NCBI GenBank assembly: GCA_964502145.1
Contig: CAZCVI010000136.1
Coordinates: 1 to 12,260, forward strand
DNA from: CAZCVI01 sp964502145
GTDB lineage: Bacteria; Acidobacteriota; Aminicenantia; UBA2199
DNA: 12,260 nt
Direction of reading: 5' to 3'
The notes beneath the pieces are model-generated. The model searched no databases and had not been told where the DNA came from. It saw nothing but the letters and a program-made list of their open reading frames with translations. The position numbers and the translations under genes are program-made. Below are positions 1 to 4,646 of the stretch, piece after piece (the stretch's first letter is position 1; each line of letters starts with the position of its first letter).

Positions 1-177
1 GGGTTTAGGATGGTTGGAGTTGACCGCATGAGCAAAAAAAATGGGGGGACGCCAAACACAAAATACTTAACACAACCCGAAATATAATATTATCATCAAA
101 TGTAAATAACCACTTACAAAACCAGATTAAAACATCAGCAAGCCGAGTTTTAGCAGTGTAAAAGCAAAAATAAACCT
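1..177. other. gene-free AT-rich flank
   Basis: I see no gene here. Open frames crossing this stretch have low-complexity, Lys/Arg-rich or phenylalanine-rich translations, no ribosome binding site and no family resemblance. No clear promoter, tRNA or terminator was found. Together with the adjoining repeat it makes the first 408 bases non-coding. Confidence 0.6.
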
Positions 178-306
178 CCCCACGAATTACACGAATTAGC
201 ACGAATGAAAAGAGAACAGAATTTTTTTTCCGATTAATTCGTGGGCCCGTCTTTTTCTTAAGTCCTCTTTTAATCTGATTAATCATTTTAATCTGCGTAA
301 TCTGTG
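178..306. repeat. degenerate ATTCGTG / TAATCTG nonamer repeat region
   Basis: Two perfect tandem copies of CACGAATTA lie at 181-189 and 190-198, and a third with one mismatch at 200-208. An 11-base inverted repeat pairs CCCACGAATTA (179-189) with TAATTCGTGGG (235-245). A second family follows, with TAATCTG-type units at 271-277, 280-288, 287-297 and 298-306. Read on the minus strand the first block translates to a peptide containing FVLIRVIRG, a spurious 'protein' I recall being annotated in intergenic repeats of several environmental bacteria. The repeat is seen directly; its spread in this genome is inferred. It is not a CRISPR: units are about 9 bases long without spacers. Confidence 0.6.
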
Positions 307-372
307 TTCTTCTTTTCGCTTCTCTTTTTTTCTCATCTCCCTTTTTGATTGGCCACCTCATTTTCAAAAAAT

Positions 373-401
373 TTGGCAATTTCTGCGAATTATGGTATAT
401 T
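373..401 (+). promoter_or_regulatory. sigma70-like promoter for the methyltransferase
   Basis: TTGGCA (373-378) and TATATT (396-401) are separated by 17 bases. Transcription would be expected to start about position 408, directly at the ATG of the next gene (409). No Shine-Dalgarno-like sequence lies between the -10 box and the ATG. This placement favours the start at 409 over an upstream ATG at 349 and suggests a leaderless or nearly leaderless message. Confidence 0.5.
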
Positions 402-408
402 ATATTCT

Positions 409-1059
409 ATGAAAAAAAATGAGAATACTATAAGTAATAACAACACAAAAAGCAAAGTACTATTTGATCGTATTGCGTGGATTTACAATTTATTGGACAA
501 GCCCATCAGAAAAACTTTTAACCCGGCTATACGGAAACTGCTCGCGGAAATAACCCTCGACAGGAAAAGAGTCCTGGACGTTGGCACGGGAACAGGTATC
601 TGGGGCGATCTGATCAGGAAACATGGCGCTATCGTTTCAGGTATTGACCATTCGGAGAAAATGTTGATAAAAGCGAGGAAACGAAACCAAAGAAACATTG
701 ATTTCACGCTGGCCGATGGTTTGAATCTGACCCATTTTCTGGATAATTCCTTTGATATTGTCACTGCCTCTTTCGTGCTGCACGGGATGACGGCGGATAA
801 AAGAGAACGCATGCTTTTGGAGATGAAACGGGTGAGTAAAAATGTGGTGATCATTTTCGATCACGACCTGGGGGTATCCTCGCGGATGTTCTTTCTGGAA
901 TGGCTGGAAAAAAGCGATTTGTCCAACTTTAACGAAAACTTCTTCAAGGAGTTCAGCCGCCTCTTCATCAATTGTAAAAAAATACCGGTAAAAAAAGGAA
1001 GCGCTCTTTATATCGGGTATCAGAATAAACCAGAAGTAGTTGATGAAGAGATAGAATAA
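409..1059 (+). CDS. class I SAM-dependent methyltransferase, small
   Basis: This 216-residue protein has a Rossmann-type methyltransferase fold. SAM-binding motif I is VLDVGTGTG at residues 55-63, and the acidic residue at the end of strand 2 is Asp80 in GIDHS. A motif IV-like segment (NSFDIVTASFVLHGM) follows, as in the Methyltransf_11/25 families. The C-terminal part (about 140-205) is probably a cap for the acceptor substrate, which cannot be named. The protein has no signal peptide or membrane helix, so it is likely cytoplasmic. I chose the ATG at 409 because the in-frame ATG at 349 lies upstream of the promoter. The start codon is followed by A8 (ATGAAAAAAAAT). The gene appears monocistronic, with 257 bases before the next start. 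UbiE-like or lipid methyltransferases share this fold, so the family is firm but the specificity is open. Confidence 0.85.
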   Translation: MKKNENTISNNNTKSKVLFDRIAWIYNLLDKPIRKTFNPAIRKLLAEITLDRKRVLDVGTGTGIWGDLIRKHGAIVSGIDHSEKMLIKARKRNQRNIDFTLADGLNLTHFLDNSFDIVTASFVLHGMTADKRERMLLEMKRVSKNVVIIFDHDLGVSSRMFFLEWLEKSDLSNFNENFFKEFSRLFINCKKIPVKKGSALYIGYQNKPEVVDEEIE

Positions 1060-1124
1060 CACTGCACGTTACGGCTGTAATCGGTTGCCATCTTTGTGTG
1101 CCTGCCCCATAGAATACGTCGTTA

Positions 1125-1156
1125 GGAGTAGAAGTGTATGGGTATAAATCTACTCC
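1125..1156. other. hairpin in the gap after the methyltransferase
   Basis: GGAGTAGA (1125-1132) is perfectly complementary to TCTACTCC (1149-1156) with a 16-base loop. No T-run follows on either strand, so it is not a classical terminator. It could be a structured 3' end of the methyltransferase message or a protein-binding site. The rest of 1060-1228 shows nothing I can name. Confidence 0.35.
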
Positions 1157-1228
1157 CGAAAAGAGTCTTGACCACGCTACGGGTTTTCTATTCTGGAGGC
1201 TGAAAATAAAAATTATCGGGGCTGGATA

Positions 1229-1257
1229 TTGACAAAATTTCTCAGATACGTTATAAC
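1229..1257 (+). promoter_or_regulatory. strong sigma70-like promoter for the peroxiredoxin-oxidase operon
   Basis: A perfect TTGACA -35 box (1229-1234) is followed after 17 bases by TATAAC (1252-1257). The predicted transcription start is near 1264, giving a leader of about 53 bases before the ATG at 1317. No promoter of comparable quality was seen upstream of the downstream oxidase genes, so this one probably drives the whole block to 6776. Confidence 0.6.
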
Positions 1258-1306
1258 CCATTCATTATGTCATTAATAGAAGCTATGATAAATAAGACGA
1301 CCTGTT

Positions 1307-1311
1307 GGAGG
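1307..1311 (+). promoter_or_regulatory. ribosome binding site deciding the peroxiredoxin start
   Basis: GGAGG lies 5 bases before the ATG at 1317. An in-frame TTG at 1305 overlaps this site and cannot use it, so the ATG at 1317 is the start. This start also gives a clean signal peptide. Confidence 0.7.
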
Positions 1312-1316
1312 ATACA

Positions 1317-1970
1317 ATGAGATCACTCATAGTTGTATCATTGCTATTCATATTGATCCTGTTCTCCGGTACTACCGGCGCGGTTACAAAAAAAAAAAAC
1401 ACGCATAAAGTGGCCAGCTCGGCAGAAGACATCTGCCCTATCTTGATCGGCACAGAACTCCCAGAAATCACATTGGAAACGGCGGACAAACAACTCTTTA
1501 ATTTAAATGAAGCAGTCTTTCAAAAATCAACGGTTCTCATTGTTTACCGGGGAAGCTGGAGCCCGTTTTGCACGATTTTTCTGGCCCAGATTGAAGGCAT
1601 CCAACAAGACCTGTTGGGCTTGGGTTATCAAATCATCGCGTTTAGCGCCGATCGCCCGGAAAAGCTCAAGGAGTTTAAAGGCAAAAGTATCCGCCGCTAC
1701 ACGTTATTGTCGGATCGAAAGATGACAGCAGCCAAAGCTCTGGGACTGGCCTTCAGGGTTCCTGACGATGTGGTCAAATTGTATAAACAACAATACCAAA
1801 TCGACCTGGAAGAAGCATCGGGGGAACCGCATCACATCTTGCCTGTACCAGCAGTGTTTATTATCAATACCAACGGGGTGGTTCTATTCGAATTTATCAA
1901 TCCCAATTACAAAGATCGGATAAACCCGGAAGTACTGTTGGCCGCGGCTGAATCCTATCGAAACTCATAA
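1317..1970 (+). CDS. exported peroxiredoxin-like (AhpC/TSA, thioredoxin-fold) protein
   Basis: This 217-residue protein begins with a Sec signal peptide (MRSLIVVSLLFILILFSGTTGA, about residues 1-22, cleavage likely after Ala22), so it acts outside the cytoplasmic membrane. The mature part resembles the peroxiredoxin-like AhpC/TSA family. GTELPEITLETADKQLFNL opens the fold, and the active-site loop is YRGSWSPFC with Ser82 and Cys85. A cis-proline-type segment (LPVPAVFIINTNG) follows near residues 175-187. Relatives usually read W-C-P-x-C here. The change to W-S-P-F-C leaves Cys85 as the probable peroxidatic residue in the (T/S)-x-x-C arrangement of classical peroxiredoxins. The only other cysteine is Cys40, a possible resolving partner. 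Expected role is thiol-dependent reduction of peroxides next to the oxidase encoded downstream. An A12 run (1388-1399) directly follows the signal-peptide codons. A thiol oxidoreductase function remains possible. Confidence 0.8.
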   Translation: MRSLIVVSLLFILILFSGTTGAVTKKKNTHKVASSAEDICPILIGTELPEITLETADKQLFNLNEAVFQKSTVLIVYRGSWSPFCTIFLAQIEGIQQDLLGLGYQIIAFSADRPEKLKEFKGKSIRRYTLLSDRKMTAAKALGLAFRVPDDVVKLYKQQYQIDLEEASGEPHHILPVPAVFIINTNGVVLFEFINPNYKDRINPEVLLAAAESYRNS

Positions 1971-2015
1971 AAGATTAAGTAATAATTGACACGTTTTACT
2001 TAACAATTAATCTTT
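1970..2015 (+). promoter_or_regulatory. AT-rich hairpin between peroxiredoxin and oxidase genes
   Basis: AAAGATTAAGTAA (1970-1982) can pair with TTACTTAA (1996-2003) and TCTTT (2011-2015), leaving a 7-base bulge. Alternatively, the outer arms AAAGATTAA (1970-1978) and TTAATCTTT (2007-2015) pair perfectly. The structure ends just before the GGAGG ribosome binding site (2019-2023) of the oxidase gene. The stem is AT-rich and followed by only three T, so it may be a weak or partial terminator or a processing site that sets the expression ratio. TTGACA at 1986-1991 lies in the loop but has no convincing -10 box. Confidence 0.35.
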
Positions 2016-2033
2016 CCCGGAGGTACTGGATAT

Positions 2034-3491
2034 ATGGATTTCCCGATATTTCATCTTGATTGGTTGGGCGACCGGATGCTGATTGCTGTCATCGCCATTC
2101 TCCATGTGATCATCAACCATGCACTGGCTGTTGGTTTTATTCCACTGGTAACCCTGCTTGAATATCTCGGCTATAGGAAACGAAAATACCACTATGAACA
2201 AGCCATGCAGTGGGACGAACTGGCGAGGAAACTGATGTTTGTGGCATTTATTATCACCACCACTATCGGCGCTCTGACTGGTGTGGGCATCTGGTTCTCC
2301 GCCGCGTTGGTTAATCCTGCGGCAATTGGTAGCCTGATCCGCGTATTTTACGGCGCTTGGTTCAGCGAATGGATTGTCTTCGTCTTGGAAGTTGTTTTTG
2401 TCATGATTTATTTCCTGAGTTGGAAAAAATCCACCCAATCGGAAGCAGGAAAATTAAAACATATTCGCTTCGGAGCATTTTTGTCCCTGTTCTCTTGGCT
2501 GACTATGGCGATTATCGTGGGTATCCTGGGATTTATGATGGAACCGGGGAGTTGGCTATCTAATAAAACCTTTCTCAGTGGGTTCGCGAACCCCCTTTAC
2601 ATTCCACAGCTCTATTTCCGTACCCCACTGGCCATGATGATGGGTGGAGCCTTGGCATTGTTCCTGGTCTTGTTCTTCCTAAAGAAAGGAAACGCCATCC
2701 GCGAACAAGCTATTTCCTATTTGTCGCTGTGGTTATTAATATGGTCGCCGGTATGCGTGGTGGGTGCGATTCTTTACCGGGCAGTTATCCCGGAAGCGAT
2801 GCTGGGCAACCTGCCCACTGCTGTCGCGACAATGGCTTTCAGCAATTGGTATAGCTGGCTTTTGATGATTATTATCGGCGCAGTGTTATTGGCAATTGTG
2901 GTCGCTTTATGGGGCTTTTTACTGCCGAAACGCTTGCCCGCAGTAGCTCTGATTATTCCTTTTTTGGCCCTGTGTCTTTTTCTGGGAAGCTTTGAACGAA
3001 TCCGCGAATTTATCCGCAAACCCTATGTCATCGGTAAATACATGTATGCCAACGGCTTACGAGTGGAAGATTACCCGCTTTTCCAAAAGAACGGCGTGCT
3101 TCCCTATGCCTCCTATGTCAGTACACCGGAAGTGACAGCCGAGAATAAAATAGCAGCGGGGAAAAATATTTTTATGCTGACGTGCAGTCGCTGTCATACA
3201 ATAAACGGCATTAATTCGGTGATCACCAAATGCAGGAACCGGTTCGCCCCGCTTCCAGGTCAAGTTCTCACGGCTGAACCGATTAAAACCTATATTCCCC
3301 AAATGCATAAAGTCTGGTACTATATTCCCCCCTTTCCAGGTAACGCTGCCGAACTGGATGCGCTGGTTGCTTTTATTATTCAGATGGATCAAGCACCCCA
3401 ACCTGTCCTGGGCGCCCAAGATGAAGGTGTGACTATTACCCCCCCACAACGGGTCAATACTCTTTTAAATAAAACCAATAAAGGATCGTGA
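2034..3491 (+). CDS. cytochrome bd oxidase subunit I-like protein fused to C-terminal cytochrome c
   Basis: This 485-residue integral membrane protein has about eight helices in residues 14-320 and a C-terminal cytochrome c domain. It resembles CydA: His24 in helix 1 matches the high-spin heme ligand (E. coli His19), and Glu112/Glu119 sit at the Glu99/Glu107 region. The segment FERIREFIRKPY (320-331) matches the E. coli EYGRQPW region. Residue Arg196 occupies the place of the b558 ligand His186, and the long quinol loop between helices 6 and 7 is absent. Heme c binds covalently at Cys384-x-x-Cys387-His388; the usual distal Met of MPPFPG is Ile431, with Met424 and His425 nearby. This fits the bd-superfamily branches that lack a quinol site and take electrons from cytochrome c. 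GGAGGT at 2019-2024 supports the start. The partner gene begins 3 bases after the stop. O2 reduction is inferred, not shown. Confidence 0.75.
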   Translation: MDFPIFHLDWLGDRMLIAVIAILHVIINHALAVGFIPLVTLLEYLGYRKRKYHYEQAMQWDELARKLMFVAFIITTTIGALTGVGIWFSAALVNPAAIGSLIRVFYGAWFSEWIVFVLEVVFVMIYFLSWKKSTQSEAGKLKHIRFGAFLSLFSWLTMAIIVGILGFMMEPGSWLSNKTFLSGFANPLYIPQLYFRTPLAMMMGGALALFLVLFFLKKGNAIREQAISYLSLWLLIWSPVCVVGAILYRAVIPEAMLGNLPTAVATMAFSNWYSWLLMIIIGAVLLAIVVALWGFLLPKRLPAVALIIPFLALCLFLGSFERIREFIRKPYVIGKYMYANGLRVEDYPLFQKNGVLPYASYVSTPEVTAENKIAAGKNIFMLTCSRCHTINGINSVITKCRNRFAPLPGQVLTAEPIKTYIPQMHKVWYYIPPFPGNAAELDALVAFIIQMDQAPQPVLGAQDEGVTITPPQRVNTLLNKTNKGS

Positions 3492-3494
3492 ACC

Positions 3495-4607
3495 ATGTCT
3501 GCTTGTTACTCTTTAATTAGCTTTATGTCATTGTTTTTACCTGTAGTTCCGGTCATTCAAAACATCCCCACGCCCAGGGACATTCCCTTACCTCTTCCCA
3601 TGCCGGAAATTGTACTGGTGGTGTTACTGGTATTTTCTTTCTTGCTGCACATCTTGTTTGTTAATTTGATGCTGGGCGGTTCGTTGATCACCCTATGGGC
3701 GGAACTAAAAGGAAAAAAACAACCGGTTTATGATACCCTGGCCTATGAAATTGCCACAACCGTGACCGTGAATAAAAGTTTGGCCGTAGTTTTGGGTGTT
3801 GCCCCATTGCTTACCATTAATGCATTGTACACCCTCTTTTTTTACTCTGCCAACGCCCTCACTGGTACTCTGTGGATTTCTATTGTACCATTGGTTTTTA
3901 TCGCCTTCTTGTTGTTGTATTACCATAAATATTCCTGGGAAAAATATAAGCACAACAAACCCTTCCATATTACTATCCTAACCGTGGCCGTGGTTATCTT
4001 GTTGTTTGTACCGCTCATTTTTCTCACCAATATTAATTTGATGTTGTTCCCAGACAAATGGGGCACAGTCAAAGGGTTCTTCTCCGCCATGTGGATGTCC
4101 AATGTCATATTCAGGTACTTTCATTTCCTGTGCGCCACCCTCGCCATAACCGGTTTATTCTTATTCTGGTTCATGAAACGCAAACAGTATGCCTTCGAAA
4201 CTATTTTCCATTCCGAAGTACTTTCCAGGTATAGTGTGCTGAAAAAATGGTACACCCTGGCCATGGGTGCCTCGCTGTTACAATTGGTTTTGGGACCGTT
4301 GAACCTGTTTACTTTGCCCTGGTTTGGCGTGACTTGGGGAATGGTGTTTTTATTGCTCGCCGGATTGGTTTTTGCAATCGGGGCGATTTGGATGATATGG
4401 AAAGATTTGAAAGGACCCCAAGAGACATTGGGGCGGCTTTTTTTCCCCGTTCTAATCGCGTTAACTATCACCGTGTTGTGTATGGGCACAGCCCGCCACT
4501 ATTATCGGGCCACCACATTGGCTCCGCACCGGGAAAGAATCCGCCAAGTAACCGAACAACCAATACAACCTGTACAATCCCTTAAAAACAGGGGCATAAC
4601 AAATTAA
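3495..4607 (+). CDS. bd-oxidase-associated 8-helix membrane protein (second subunit, CydA-like)
   Basis: This 370-residue membrane protein has about eight helices (near residues 37-67, 95-118, 122-143, 157-180, 203-227, 250-270, 280-302 and 315-333). It has no quinol loop or heme c motif. It probably forms the second subunit of the upstream bd-like oxidase. Helix 1 contains His52 (SFLLHILFVNLMLGG), placed like the His in helix 1 of CydA, and helix 5 contains His210 (FRYFHFLCATLAITG), which resembles the b558 ligand context KFVHTVASGYVTG of E. coli CydA. Met330, Arg334 and His335 lie at the end of helix 8. It therefore looks like a divergent CydA paralogue more than a CydB. An AGGA site (3482-3485) inside the end of the upstream gene, and the 3-base gap, imply translational coupling. 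The start at 3495 is likely; a second ATG at codon 11 is possible. Confidence 0.65.
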   Translation: MSACYSLISFMSLFLPVVPVIQNIPTPRDIPLPLPMPEIVLVVLLVFSFLLHILFVNLMLGGSLITLWAELKGKKQPVYDTLAYEIATTVTVNKSLAVVLGVAPLLTINALYTLFFYSANALTGTLWISIVPLVFIAFLLLYYHKYSWEKYKHNKPFHITILTVAVVILLFVPLIFLTNINLMLFPDKWGTVKGFFSAMWMSNVIFRYFHFLCATLAITGLFLFWFMKRKQYAFETIFHSEVLSRYSVLKKWYTLAMGASLLQLVLGPLNLFTLPWFGVTWGMVFLLLAGLVFAIGAIWMIWKDLKGPQETLGRLFFPVLIALTITVLCMGTARHYYRATTLAPHRERIRQVTEQPIQPVQSLKNRGITN

Positions 4608-4609
4608 TC

Positions 4610-4617
4610 GGTGGTGA
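4610..4617 (+). promoter_or_regulatory. ribosome binding site of the acylase gene
   Basis: GGTGGTGA offers two overlapping GGTG cores (4610-4613 and 4613-4616). The first suits an ATG at 4620 and the second an ATG at 4626. The GTG triplets at 4611 and 4614 are in frame but are themselves part of this site, so they are poor start candidates. Confidence 0.45.
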
Positions 4618-4646
4618 ACATGAACATGAATATGAACATGAACATG
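4617..4646 (+). repeat. (AACATG)5 hexamer repeat over the acylase start
   Basis: Five head-to-tail hexamers occupy 4617-4646: AACATG four times, with the third unit changed to AATATG. Each unit adds an in-frame ATG (4620, 4626, 4632, 4638, 4644), and the unit length keeps the reading frame. The repeat encodes Asn-Met pairs. Copy-number change would alter the distance from the ribosome binding site to each start without breaking the protein. Confidence 0.85.

Noticed and set aside
181..208. Possible CRISPR
   Set aside because: Units are 9 bases and directly tandem with no spacers of constant length.
5..379. 124-codon minus-strand open frame
   Set aside because: It runs through the nonamer repeat region; its Lys/Arg-rich start and FVLIRVIRG core are translation of the repeat. 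No ribosome binding site.
349..408. Upstream in-frame ATG extending the methyltransferase by 20 residues
   Set aside because: It lies upstream of the -35/-10 boxes at 373-401, has no ribosome binding site, and the added residues are not part of the fold.
1305..1316. TTG start for the peroxiredoxin
   Set aside because: It overlaps the GGAGG that serves the ATG at 1317 and would add four residues before the signal peptide.
1986..2013. Internal promoter before the oxidase gene (TTGACA at 1986-1991)
   Set aside because: The -35 box is perfect, but at 16-17 bases downstream only TAATCT/AATCTT is found, a poor -10 box, and it lies within a hairpin loop.
4611..4619. GTG starts for the acylase
   Set aside because: The two GTG triplets form the GGTGGTGA ribosome binding site for the following ATGs.
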